Of a stretch of DNA of 64,000 bases, positions 15,625-23,718 are shown one piece after another (the stretch's first letter is position 1; the number at the start of each line of letters is the position of its first letter). This DNA is from Candidatus Pelagibacterales bacterium. GTDB lineage: Bacteria; Pseudomonadota; Alphaproteobacteria; TMED109. Both the position numbers and the translations under genes were made by a program. The DNA lies in assembly GCA_002715505.1 (NCBI GenBank), contig PAZF01000017.1, positions 62,001 to 126,000 of the forward strand, given 5' to 3'. The notes beneath the pieces are model-generated. The model was not told where the DNA came from. It worked only from the letters and a program-made list of their open reading frames with translations, and made no database searches.

Positions 15625-16404
15625 TTATTCTACATCAAATTCCTGAAAAGGATCGGTTTCATCAATTTTTTGATTTCTGATCATGCTACTCCTTCTTTCT
15701 AAATAGAGACTTCTTAAAGTTGCATAGAAGTCTACAGAAGTAGCATTAAGATTATCAATTTTTTCTAAATTTTGCTCCCTGAAATCAATACCCTTTAAAG
15801 CCATACCAATCCAAATCCATTGATCCTTATCATTTCTTTCTAATGCTAATGTTACAGGATCAGCATATAAGGAAGTAACTTTCCCTAATGCATCTCTAAA
15901 AGTACTTGGTCCTAAAAAAGGAAGCACTAAATAAGGTCCAGGACCAACTCCATGAACTGCTAAGGTTTGGCCAAAGTCTTCTTTTTGTTTTTCAAAACCT
16001 ATTTCTTTTGCTACATCAAAAATACCTAGCAATCCTACTGTTGAATTAATTAAAAATCTTGCCAGGGTATTACCTGTATTTTTCAGGTCTCCTTGCAAAG
16101 CTGCATTAATAGATGACCATGGTTCGGTGAGGTTGCTCAAAAAATTTCTTACACCGGTTCTTATTTCAGAAGGAAAAATAAATCTATATCCTTTAGCCAT
16201 AGGAGATAGTAAATATTTATCAAACTTTTGATTAAATGCAAAAGTTCCTCTATTAAGACTTTCCCAAGGATCTTCAGCTTCTGGAGTACTATCAATTATT
16301 ACGTTATTATCTACAGAATTTTTATTTACTGAACAATTTGTTGCAAATATAAGTGATGCTAGAATTAGTAATCTCAATAATACTTTTGTTTTACTCAAAT
16401 TCAT
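15625..16404 (-). CDS. mlaA: MlaA (VacJ) outer-membrane lipoprotein
   Basis: 259 residues. MlaA sits in the outer membrane with a porin and removes misplaced phospholipid from the outer leaflet. Family motifs run in order: DPWESLNRGTFAFNQKFD, GVRNFLSNLTEPW, GNTLARFLINSTVG, DFGQTLAVHGVGPGPYLVLP and FLGPSTFRDALG. The N-terminal hydrophobic stretch ends at Cys24, but the lipobox reads ATNC, with Asn at -1 where Gly, Ala or Ser is usual. It leads the run mlaA-mlaC-pntAA-pntAB-pntB, itself 43 bases downstream of the hydantoinase gene. Confidence 0.92.
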   Translation of the reverse strand: MNLSKTKVLLRLLILASLIFATNCSVNKNSVDNNVIIDSTPEAEDPWESLNRGTFAFNQKFDKYLLSPMAKGYRFIFPSEIRTGVRNFLSNLTEPWSSINAALQGDLKNTGNTLARFLINSTVGLLGIFDVAKEIGFEKQKEDFGQTLAVHGVGPGPYLVLPFLGPSTFRDALGKVTSLYADPVTLALERNDKDQWIWIGMALKGIDFREQNLEKIDNLNATSVDFYATLRSLYLERRSSMIRNQKIDETDPFQEFDVE

Positions 16405-16447
16405 ATCTAAATTTTATATTTTAATTAGTTTATTAGCAATAACTTTA

Positions 16448-19400
16448 TTAAGATTTATTAAAACCTCCGCCGCCAGGTGTAGATATTATTATAGAGTTTC
16501 CTTTTTTTACCTTTATCTGACATGAGGAAGGAAGAATATTAGTAATTTTATCTTTTTTAAAATAATTTCTTCCCTTTTTTCCTTTTCCACCACCATTTAT
16601 TCCAAATGGAGATATTTTTCTTCTATTTGATAATATTGTAACTTCAAGATTTTTTAAGAACTCTATCTCTCTAATACTTCCATTTCCTCCATTCCATCTT
16701 CCTAAACCTTTACTATTTTTTCTTACAGTAAACCTAATTAAACGAACAGGATAATTCCATTCTAATATTTCAGCATCTGTAATGCTAGTATTTGTCATAT
16801 GACAATGTACAGCGTCGGTTCCATTATGTCCTAGAGAAGCCCCTTCACCGCCACATATGGTTTCGTAGTATCCAAAATCTTTATTACCAAAAGTTAAATT
16901 ACTCATAGTTCCATAGCATGCTGCTTGTACAGATATCGCGCCATTTAACACGTCTATTAAAGTTTGAGATGTTTCTACATTTCCAGCAACAACTGCAGCT
17001 GGATGTTTAGGGTTAAACATTGAATTTTCAGAAAAAATTAGACTTACATCTTTTAGTGCTCCTTCATTTAGAGGTAAATCATCTTTGATTAAGGTTCTTA
17101 AAAAATAAATTACAACCGACTTCGTTACAGCCTTGGGAGTATTAAAATTATTATTTAAAAGTTTGGAAGATTGACTAAAATCTATTTCTAATTTTTTTAT
17201 TTTTTTATTAAATTTTATTTTAATTCTAATAATAGCACCATTGTCTAACTTGCAACTGAATTCTGTATTTGGTATTTTTTTTATAATCTTATTTATTATT
17301 TCTGTACAATTTTTATTAATAAAAGACACATATTGATTGACAATGCTGATAGAATAATAAGTAATTATTTTTTTCATTTCTATGACTCCTTTTTTGCAAG
17401 AAGCTATTTGCGCTTTAATATCATTTAAGTTTTGATTTGCATCCCGAGATGGAAATTTAGTTTTTTTGAATTCACTAATAATTTCATTTTCTAAAATTTT
17501 ATTATCCTTTAATATAGTAAAGCCATTGAAGGTAATACCTTCATCATAGATTGTTTTTGAAAAGGCAGGCATAGATCCTGGCGTAATTCCTCCTATATCT
17601 GAATGATGTGCTCTATTGGCAAAGAAAAAAAGAATTTTATTTTTTTCTTTATTAAGAAATGGTGTAACAACGGTTAAATCAGGAAGATGGGTACCACCAC
17701 TATATGGATCATTGTGTAATAATGTTTCTCCTTTTAAAAATTTTGATTTATGTTTTTCAATAAGATATTTTACAGTATCGCTCATTGCTCCTAGATGTAT
17801 TGGTATGTGTGGAGCATTAGCAATTAAATCACCGTTATAATTAAATAAAGCACAGCTGTAATCCATTCTTTCTTTAACATTAATAGACTGAGCAGTATTT
17901 TTTAAAACTTCACCCATCTGTTCAGCAACAGAAAAAAATAGATTATTAAAAATTTCTAATTTTTCAGGACTGGGATTTTTATCAATCTTTTTATCATTTC
18001 TTTTTGTATTTTTAAAATTATTCTGAAAAATTTCAAAAATACCATTGTCTCTTTTTTTTATTTTCCAATTTTTTTCTATAACTAAGGTTGTATTAAAATC
18101 ACTAAACAAAACTGGTCCAGTAAAGACAGTTTTTTTGACAAAATAATTTGAATTCAAATTTTTTACTAAGACAGGCTTATTGTTTTTAAAAAAAATTTTA
18201 TATTTTTGGTCTTTAAAATTTTTGCTATCCTTATTTTTGTAGTTTAATTTAACATTAAATTTAAGGCCTTTATCATTTGTTGCCTCAGCTTCTATTGAAT
18301 CCAATACAATTTTTTTATTATCATAATCAAATCCATAGGTTCTAAGGTGCTTTTTTCTAAATAGTTTTTTTATTGATTTTTCTTTTGTTGCTTCCAATGG
18401 GATACTAATTACAGTATTTGAGCCCATATACTTTAGTCTAAGTGAATAATTTAGTACACTACTAGTAAACTTTTTTTTAATAAATTTATTTATGTTGTCA
18501 ACAGATGTTTTAATGTTTTTATTATTTAATATTTTTTCTGTGCTTACCTCAAAAGTTTCTCCAATTTTAGAAATACCAACACCGTAAGCAGACAAATAGC
18601 CAGAAAGAGGGTGAAAAAAAATTTTTTTAATATTTAATTTTTCTGCTACTCTACAAGCAAGTTGACCAGAAGCAGAACCAAATATAAGCAAAGAATATTC
18701 CTGTAAATCAAACCCTTTATGAGAAGTAATTTTTTTAACAGCAGAACACATATTTTCCACTGCAACATCTAAAAAGGCATCAGCTAATTGAGTAATATTT
18801 TTTATTTGTGGATAATCTTTTTGAACTCTTTTGAGCAAAGAGGAAAATTTTTTTATTGTTAATGCAAGAGAAATTTTATTATTTTTATTTTTACCAAAAT
18901 ATTTTGGAAAAAAATCGGGAATTATTCTTCCAACTACAAGATTACAGTCTGTTATTGTCAAAGGGCCATTATTTCTATAACAGGTTGGGCCAGGAAAAGA
19001 TCCTGCGCTATCTGGTCCTACAACAAATCTTTTTTGTTTATACTTTACTAATGATCCCCCTCCAGCTGCAATACTGTCAATATTAAGTACAGGACTCTTT
19101 AAAAAAATACCTGAAATTTTAGTTTCAAGTCTTTTTTCTTTTTCACCATTGAAATGCCAGACATCAGTAGAAGTTCCACCCATGTCAAAACCTATTATTT
19201 TTTTTATATTATTTTTTTTAGCTAAATTAATTCCTGCATTCACGCCTCCTGCAGGCCCAGATAATATTGAGGTTTTTCCTGAGAAATTTTTTTTGTTACT
19301 TAGAAATCCACTAGATTGCATGTAACTAATTTTAGAATTATAATAAAAACTTGATACTTCGCTTGTAAACTTTTTTATAATAGGATTTAAGTAGTTATCT

Positions 19401-20026
19401 GCAAGTGTAGTATAACCTCTAGAAGTAAAATTTATCATTGGACTGACTTCTGAACTACAAGATATAAATTGGTACCCTATACTTTCAGCGATAGATTTTA
19501 TTATTAATTCGTGTCTAGGAAACCTAAAACTATTTATTAAAGCTATAGATATAGCTCTCATACCCAAATTATAATTTTTTTTTAGTAAATTATATATACT
19601 TTTATTGTTTATTTCTTTTAAAGTAGTCCCTGCTTTGGATATTCTTTCGTCAATTTCTATAACCTTTTCATAAAGAGGCTTAGTTCTATGAAAATGTCTT
19701 GCAAATAAATCATCTCTTTTTTGATTACCGATTATAAAGTTATCTTTAAATCCCTTAGTTACGCACAATAGTATTTTTGCTCCTTTTCTTTCTAACAAAG
19801 TATTAGTTCCAATTGTTGTTCCTACATTAATTTTTGATATCGGAAAATTTTCATACTTTTTATTTTCCTTTAATATTAGGCTTATTCCAAAGTGTATAGG
19901 GTTATAATTAGAAGAACTTTGATTTGATAAAATTTTTTTAGATATTATTTTTCCGTCTGGACGAATACCTATAATATCAGTAAAAGTTCCACCTTGGTCT
20001 AGCATAAAATTCCAATGTTTTTTCAT
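16448..20026 (-). CDS. 5-oxoprolinase/hydantoinase, fused A and B domains
   Basis: 1192 residues, close to the ATP-dependent 5-oxoprolinase length. The HyuA half opens with DQGGTFTDI (10-18), then GTTIGTNTLLERKG, ILSGPAGGV (254-262) and the second phosphate loop DMGGTSTDVW (281-290). The HyuB half starts near residue 690 and contains NVKERMDYSCALF, NAPHIPIHLGAMSD, HNDPYSGGTHLPDLTV and FANRAHHSDIGGITPGSMP, ending in ISTPGGGGF. Such enzymes open 5-oxoproline or hydantoin rings with ATP, here possibly salvaging glutamate from pyroglutamate. N-methylhydantoinase activity is the alternative. A single fused chain favours oxoprolinase, but substrate is inferred. Divergent from the DnaJ-like gene. 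Confidence 0.88.
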   Translation of the reverse strand: MKKHWNFMLDQGGTFTDIIGIRPDGKIISKKILSNQSSSNYNPIHFGISLILKENKKYENFPISKINVGTTIGTNTLLERKGAKILLCVTKGFKDNFIIGNQKRDDLFARHFHRTKPLYEKVIEIDERISKAGTTLKEINNKSIYNLLKKNYNLGMRAISIALINSFRFPRHELIIKSIAESIGYQFISCSSEVSPMINFTSRGYTTLADNYLNPIIKKFTSEVSSFYYNSKISYMQSSGFLSNKKNFSGKTSILSGPAGGVNAGINLAKKNNIKKIIGFDMGGTSTDVWHFNGEKEKRLETKISGIFLKSPVLNIDSIAAGGGSLVKYKQKRFVVGPDSAGSFPGPTCYRNNGPLTITDCNLVVGRIIPDFFPKYFGKNKNNKISLALTIKKFSSLLKRVQKDYPQIKNITQLADAFLDVAVENMCSAVKKITSHKGFDLQEYSLLIFGSASGQLACRVAEKLNIKKIFFHPLSGYLSAYGVGISKIGETFEVSTEKILNNKNIKTSVDNINKFIKKKFTSSVLNYSLRLKYMGSNTVISIPLEATKEKSIKKLFRKKHLRTYGFDYDNKKIVLDSIEAEATNDKGLKFNVKLNYKNKDSKNFKDQKYKIFFKNNKPVLVKNLNSNYFVKKTVFTGPVLFSDFNTTLVIEKNWKIKKRDNGIFEIFQNNFKNTKRNDKKIDKNPSPEKLEIFNNLFFSVAEQMGEVLKNTAQSINVKERMDYSCALFNYNGDLIANAPHIPIHLGAMSDTVKYLIEKHKSKFLKGETLLHNDPYSGGTHLPDLTVVTPFLNKEKNKILFFFANRAHHSDIGGITPGSMPAFSKTIYDEGITFNGFTILKDNKILENEIISEFKKTKFPSRDANQNLNDIKAQIASCKKGVIEMKKIITYYSISIVNQYVSFINKNCTEIINKIIKKIPNTEFSCKLDNGAIIRIKIKFNKKIKKLEIDFSQSSKLLNNNFNTPKAVTKSVVIYFLRTLIKDDLPLNEGALKDVSLIFSENSMFNPKHPAAVVAGNVETSQTLIDVLNGAISVQAACYGTMSNLTFGNKDFGYYETICGGEGASLGHNGTDAVHCHMTNTSITDAEILEWNYPVRLIRFTVRKNSKGLGRWNGGNGSIREIEFLKNLEVTILSNRRKISPFGINGGGKGKKGRNYFKKDKITNILPSSCQIKVKKGNSIIISTPGGGGFNKS

Positions 20027-20052
20027 ATTGATGCTTTTAATAATATATATAA

Positions 20053-20080
20053 TTAGTATATTATTTTTAAAAAATACTAA
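20053..20080. promoter_or_regulatory. Inverted repeat in a divergent promoter region (candidate operator)
   Basis: TTAGTAT at 20053-20059 and its exact reverse complement ATACTAA at 20074-20080 have centres 21 bases apart, about two helical turns. They lie in the 67-base gap between the hydantoinase and DjlA-like genes. The spacing suits a dimeric regulator, but the DNA is so AT-rich that a chance 7-base dyad is quite possible. No regulator gene is adjacent. Confidence 0.25.
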
Positions 20081-20093
20081 ATAATTTTTTATA

Positions 20094-20849
20094 ATGAGTG
20101 TTTGGGGGAAAATAATAGGAGGTACAACGGGATTTGCACTAGGAGGTCCTATAGGGGCCTTGCTTGGAGCAATCGCTGGACACGGTATTGATGCAGCAAA
20201 AATAAAAAAAACTTCCTACAGAAAAGAAAGTATTACAAACGAAGGCTCTGAGCAGATTTTTGCTACTGGGGTAATAGCTCTAGCTGCTAAATTATCAAAA
20301 ATAGATGGATCGGTTACTAGAGATGAAATAGCAACTTTCAAAAAAATATTTGAATTTCCTAATAGTGATATTAAAGTAATATCACAGCTCTTTAATTCTG
20401 CAAAAGAGGATGTATATGATTATCAAAGTTATGCAAGACAATTAAGAAGTCACTTTTCTGAACAAAAAGTATTAGAAGAAATACTTAATGCTCTATTTGC
20501 GATTGCATACGCAGATAAGGTGTTACATGAAAATGAAGAAAGAATGTTAATTGAGATTTCTAAAATTTTTGGTGTAGATAAAAAAAATTATGACAGATTA
20601 AAAAGTGTACACGAAAATAAAAACTTTTCTTCTAATCATGAAAAATTAAAAAGGTGTTATAACTTACTAGGAGTAGAGGAAACAGATTCCTTGGAAAGTA
20701 TAAAAAAAAAATATAGGGAAATTATTAAAAATTATCACCCTGACAAAATTCAAGGCAAAGGTTTGCCTAAAGACTTTGTAGATTTTGCTAATAAAAAATT
20801 AACTGATTTTAATGAAGCGTATAATGAAATTAAAAAGTCTAAAAAATAA
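20094..20849 (+). CDS. djlA: DjlA-like co-chaperone with TerB and J domains
   Basis: 251 residues. A glycine-rich hydrophobic N-terminal segment (about 9-31, GGTTGFALGGPIGALLGAIAGHG) probably sits in the inner membrane. A TerB-like helical domain follows, including IALAAKLSKIDGSVTRDEI and FAIAYADKVLHENEE acidic repeats. The C-terminal J domain has the HPD tripeptide at 215-217 (KNYHPDKIQGKG). DjlA-type proteins stimulate DnaK ATPase at the membrane. No ribosome site is evident before the ATG; upstream is T/A runs. Its end overlaps the amidase gene by 38 bases. Confidence 0.87.
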   Translation: MSVWGKIIGGTTGFALGGPIGALLGAIAGHGIDAAKIKKTSYRKESITNEGSEQIFATGVIALAAKLSKIDGSVTRDEIATFKKIFEFPNSDIKVISQLFNSAKEDVYDYQSYARQLRSHFSEQKVLEEILNALFAIAYADKVLHENEERMLIEISKIFGVDKKNYDRLKSVHENKNFSSNHEKLKRCYNLLGVEETDSLESIKKKYREIIKNYHPDKIQGKGLPKDFVDFANKKLTDFNEAYNEIKKSKK

Positions 20850-21576
20850 AAATTACTTTTGTAGTTTTTCTCCAAACTATGAAAATAAAAAAAGTAGAAA
20901 CATAAAATATGTAGTTATTCATTATACTGGAATGAAGCCTTTAAAAAGAACTTTGGAAAAATTTAATGATCCGAATTCTAAAGTTAGTTGTCATTGGCTA
21001 ATATCTGAGAGTGGAAAAGTATACAAAATAGTTGAGGAAAAAAATATAGCTTGGCATTGTGGAATATCAAAGTGGAAAAACTTAAGAGGTTTGAATAAAT
21101 ATTCAATAGGAATAGAGTTAGATAATCCAGGGCATGGAAAATTTTATAGAAATTTTTCAAGCTTACAAATGAATTCATTAGTAGTACTTTTAAAAAATAT
21201 TCTAAAAAAATATAGTATAGACAATAAAAATGTCTTAGCACACTCAGATGTAGCGCCTGATCGAAAGTTTGACCCTGGAGAACTTTTCAGGTGGGATTTG
21301 CTAGCGCAGAAAAAATTGGCTTATTTTCCTCCAATATTAAAAAAAATTAAGAAAAAAAATATTTTTTTTCAATATGGTGATTCTCATGAAGCAATTTTGA
21401 AAATAAAAAAGCTTTTAAATAGAATAGGGTATAGCTGTGATTTAAATAAAGCTTACGATTTAAAGTTTAAGGTTACAATTGAGGCATTTCAAAGAAGGTT
21501 CTTACCAAAATCTGTAAATGGTATTATTGATGACAATCTATATCAAAGAATAATTCAAGTGAATGAAAATTCTTGA
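20812..21576 (+). CDS. AmpD/AmiD-like N-acetylmuramoyl-L-alanine amidase with peptidoglycan-binding domain
   Basis: 254 residues. Amidase_2 zinc fold: YVVIHYTG supplies the first His, SIGIELDNPGH the catalytic-side Glu, and LAHSDVAPDRKFDPG the second His and the Asp ligand. A C-terminal helical domain (about 195-250) resembles PG_binding_1 (GDSHEAILKIKKLLNRIGY...VTIEAFQRRF). There is no signal peptide, so it is probably a cytosolic recycling enzyme cutting the MurNAc-peptide bond. The start overlaps the upstream gene; an in-frame ATG at 20824 is an alternative. Its stop TGA lies inside the -35 box of rnpB. Confidence 0.87.
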   Translation: MKRIMKLKSLKNKNYFCSFSPNYENKKSRNIKYVVIHYTGMKPLKRTLEKFNDPNSKVSCHWLISESGKVYKIVEEKNIAWHCGISKWKNLRGLNKYSIGIELDNPGHGKFYRNFSSLQMNSLVVLLKNILKKYSIDNKNVLAHSDVAPDRKFDPGELFRWDLLAQKKLAYFPPILKKIKKKNIFFQYGDSHEAILKIKKLLNRIGYSCDLNKAYDLKFKVTIEAFQRRFLPKSVNGIIDDNLYQRIIQVNENS

Positions 21577-21600
21577 CATTTATTAGAATCTTATAAGAAT
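21573..21600 (+). promoter_or_regulatory. Sigma-70 promoter for rnpB
   Basis: A perfect TTGACA -35 box at 21573-21578 is followed, with a 16-base spacer, by AAGAAT at 21595-21600, which matches four of six -10 positions. The -35 box begins exactly 35 bases before 21608, the first base of the predicted RNase P P1 helix. The box overlaps the stop codon of the amidase gene. Confidence 0.6.
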
Positions 21601-21607
21601 TTATCAG

Positions 21608-21938
21608 GAAGACAGTCAAGCAGTTGCTCTTATTTTGTTTAAGAGAGGAAAGTCCGGTCTCCAGGAGCGACAGTGCCGGGTAATACCCGGCAGAGGTAAC
21701 TCTAGGGAAAGTGCCGCAGAAAATATACCGCCACTTATTGTGGTAAGGGTGAAAAGGTGTGGTAAGAGCGCACCGTACTTATGGTAACATAAGTAGCTAG
21801 GTAAACCCCACTGGGAGCAAGACCAAATAGAGACGCATTGGCTCCAATTTGCGTCCGGGTAGGTTGCTTGAGACTAATAGTAATGTTAGTTCTAGATGGA
21901 TAACTGCATAAACAGAAACCGGCTTATAGACTGTCTTC
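21608..21938 (+). ncRNA. rnpB: RNase P RNA, bacterial type A
   Basis: The catalytic RNA of RNase P, which removes tRNA 5' leaders. The ends are set by a perfect 10-bp P1 helix (21608-21617 with 21929-21938). The universally conserved GAGGAAAGTCCGG core is at 21645-21657, and the 3' conserved block ACAGAAACCGGCTTATAGA ends near 21930. Between them are a GCCGGGTAATACCCGGC-type hairpin, GGTAAGGGTGAAAAGGTG, and AAACCCCACTGGGAGCAAGACC. Length is about 331 bases. G+C here is visibly higher than in the flanking genes, as expected for a structured RNA. Position ahead of mraZ is common in Alphaproteobacteria. Confidence 0.96.
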
Positions 21939-22056
21939 GAACATATAAAGAACAAAACAAGAATATAAACAGTACATACTAAATTTTACATAAAGTGTCA
22001 TTGACGACCATAAATTCCCATGCTAGCACTATAAAGTACCATAGTAAGTATTAAGT
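21939..22056. other. Leader region between rnpB and mraZ
   Basis: This 118-base stretch has no reading frame of note. It must hold the rnpB 3' end and the promoter of the division cluster. TTGACG at 22001-22006 is a plausible -35 box; the sequence at the proper distance (TAGCAC, 22024-22029) is a weak -10. I see no strong rho-independent terminator after rnpB and no clear set of TGGGN repeats of the kind MraZ binds in E. coli. Confidence 0.35.
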
Positions 22057-22485
22057 ATGACAGAATTTGTAGGGAAATTTTTAAATAAAATTGATAAAAA
22101 AGGCAGAGTAAGTGTACCTGCTCTTTGGAGGCCAAAGCTGCTAGGAGCAGAGTTTTCTGGAATAGTGGCACAACTTACTAACGGCTACAACTCTATAGAC
22201 GGCTACTCGCAAAAATATTTAGAAAGATATCAGGAGTGGCTGGATAAACAAGACCCACTCTTAGAAGGAAATGAGTATGAAGCAACATTAATCTTTGGTT
22301 CGTCTATGTTGCCTTTTGATAAAGAGGGTAGAGTATTAGTGCCCGACTTAATAAGAAAAAAGGCGCATTTAAAAAACGATGCATTATTTGTAGGCATGGG
22401 AAGAAAATTTAGAATTTGGGAGCCTTCTTCTTTTGAAAAATATGAAAATAAAGCAAGAGAGTATATGAAAAAAAGAAAACTTTAA
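22057..22485 (+). CDS. mraZ: Transcriptional regulator MraZ
   Basis: 142 residues made of two AbrB-like/SpoVT halves. Each half has the DKKGRVSVPALWR or DKEGRVLVPDLIR strand-turn motif (residues about 13-25 and 88-100). MraZ assembles as a ring and represses its own dcw operon by binding repeats upstream. It is the first gene of the cluster, which is its near-universal place. The ribosome site is weak. Family and position make the call safe. Confidence 0.95.
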   Translation: MTEFVGKFLNKIDKKGRVSVPALWRPKLLGAEFSGIVAQLTNGYNSIDGYSQKYLERYQEWLDKQDPLLEGNEYEATLIFGSSMLPFDKEGRVLVPDLIRKKAHLKNDALFVGMGRKFRIWEPSSFEKYENKAREYMKKRKL

Positions 22486-22493
22486 GGTGAACT

Positions 22494-23432
22494 ATGAATA
22501 TAATTATCCATGAACCAGTAATGATTAAAGAAGCGATAAAAGCACTTAATATTAGAAAAAATTTTATTTATGTTGATGCTACTTTTGGATTAGGAGGTTA
22601 CTCAAGAAAGATATTGGAAACTAAAGGTTGTAATTTAATAGCTTTGGATAGAGATCCAGATGTAAAGAAGTTTTCAACTTCATTTAAGAAATCTTATAAA
22701 AATAGATTTCAATTTATTCTAGGTACATTTGGAAGCCTAAAAAATATTTTGAAAGATAAGAAAATAGAAAATATTAATGGAGGAATAGTTGCAGACTTGG
22801 GGATGTCTAATTTACAAATAGAAGATGGCAAAAGAGGTTTTTCAATAAAAAACTTTGGCCCTTTAGATATGAGAATGTCAAAGACAGGCGTTAGTGCAGA
22901 GCATGTGGTAAATTTTTTTAAAGAAAATGAATTATCAGATATACTTTGGAAATATGGAGAGGAATATAAAAGCAGAAAAATAGCAAAAAGAATAGTTTAT
23001 GAAAGAAAGAAAAAAAAAATTTCTACTACACATGATTTGGCAAATTTGGTTAAAGGAGTTAAGTCTAATAAAAAACCATACAGAATTCATCCTGCTACAA
23101 AAACTTTTCAGGCATTAAGAATTTTTGTAAATAATGAACTAGAAGAATTAAAGAACTTTATAAGTGATTCAATAAATTTACTTACACCTGGAGCTAGATT
23201 AGTCTTAATTACTTTTCATTCTTTAGAAGATAGGTTAGTTAAAAGCGCCTTTAATAAGGTTTGTAAAAAAAATCAAACTACTAACAGACATTTGCCAAGT
23301 TCCGACCAAAAGATAGAACCTAAATTTGAGAGAGTTGGTAAATCATTTTATTTTCCTTCTAGTATTGAGGTTGCTAAAAACCCTAAAGCAAGGTCTGCAA
23401 AATTAAGAGTTATAGAAAGGGTGAGTTTGTAA
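22494..23432 (+). CDS. rsmH: 16S rRNA (cytosine(1402)-N4)-methyltransferase RsmH
   Basis: 312 residues (formerly MraW). Methylates N4 of C1402 in the decoding centre using SAM. Motifs: HEPVMIKEAIKAL, then the SAM-binding YVDATFGLGGYSRKIL, ALDRDPD, GGIVADLGMSNLQIED, RGFSIKNFGPLDMRM, HPATKTFQALRIFVNNEL and ITFHSLEDRLVK. AAGGTGA precedes the ATG. It sits eight bases after mraZ and one base before ftsL. Confidence 0.96.
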   Translation: MNIIIHEPVMIKEAIKALNIRKNFIYVDATFGLGGYSRKILETKGCNLIALDRDPDVKKFSTSFKKSYKNRFQFILGTFGSLKNILKDKKIENINGGIVADLGMSNLQIEDGKRGFSIKNFGPLDMRMSKTGVSAEHVVNFFKENELSDILWKYGEEYKSRKIAKRIVYERKKKKISTTHDLANLVKGVKSNKKPYRIHPATKTFQALRIFVNNELEELKNFISDSINLLTPGARLVLITFHSLEDRLVKSAFNKVCKKNQTTNRHLPSSDQKIEPKFERVGKSFYFPSSIEVAKNPKARSAKLRVIERVSL

Positions 23433-23433
23433 A

Positions 23434-23718
23434 TTGAAAAAACTAATAATTATGGTTGCATTGTTTTCTCTAATTCTAACAGCAGTAACTATTCTTAAAC
23501 ACGAATTATCAAAACTAGAACTTAAAATCCAAGAAGCTAAAGATCTTAAAAGTAAATTACAATATGATTTGAGCTTTCTAAGAGCAGAATGGGAATACTT
23601 AGCTTCGCCTAAAAATATCGAGAATTTATCAAATATTCACCTGAATTATCAACATACAGCATTATTAAGTTTTAATGATTTTTTAAAAATTTTAAAAAAT
23701 AGTGAGGATTTAAAATGA
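23434..23718 (+). CDS. ftsL: Cell division protein FtsL
   Basis: 94 residues with one membrane helix at the N-terminus (LIIMVALFSLILTAVTIL) followed by a predicted coiled coil (ELSKLELKIQEAKDLKSKLQYDL) and the RAEWEYLASPKNIENLS stretch that is typical of FtsL. It forms the FtsQLB complex that activates FtsW-FtsI. FtsL is poorly conserved, so the call leans on topology and place between rsmH and ftsI. The start is TTG at 23434, with GAAAGGG 12 bases upstream; an ATG at 23452 would cut into the membrane helix. The last four bases overlap ftsI (ATGA). Confidence 0.85.
   Translation: MKKLIIMVALFSLILTAVTILKHELSKLELKIQEAKDLKSKLQYDLSFLRAEWEYLASPKNIENLSNIHLNYQHTALLSFNDFLKILKNSEDLK

Noticed and set aside
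20088-20096. TATAAT overlapping the djlA start as a -10 box
   Set aside because: It includes the start codon itself, so transcription would begin inside the gene; a chance match in AT-rich DNA.
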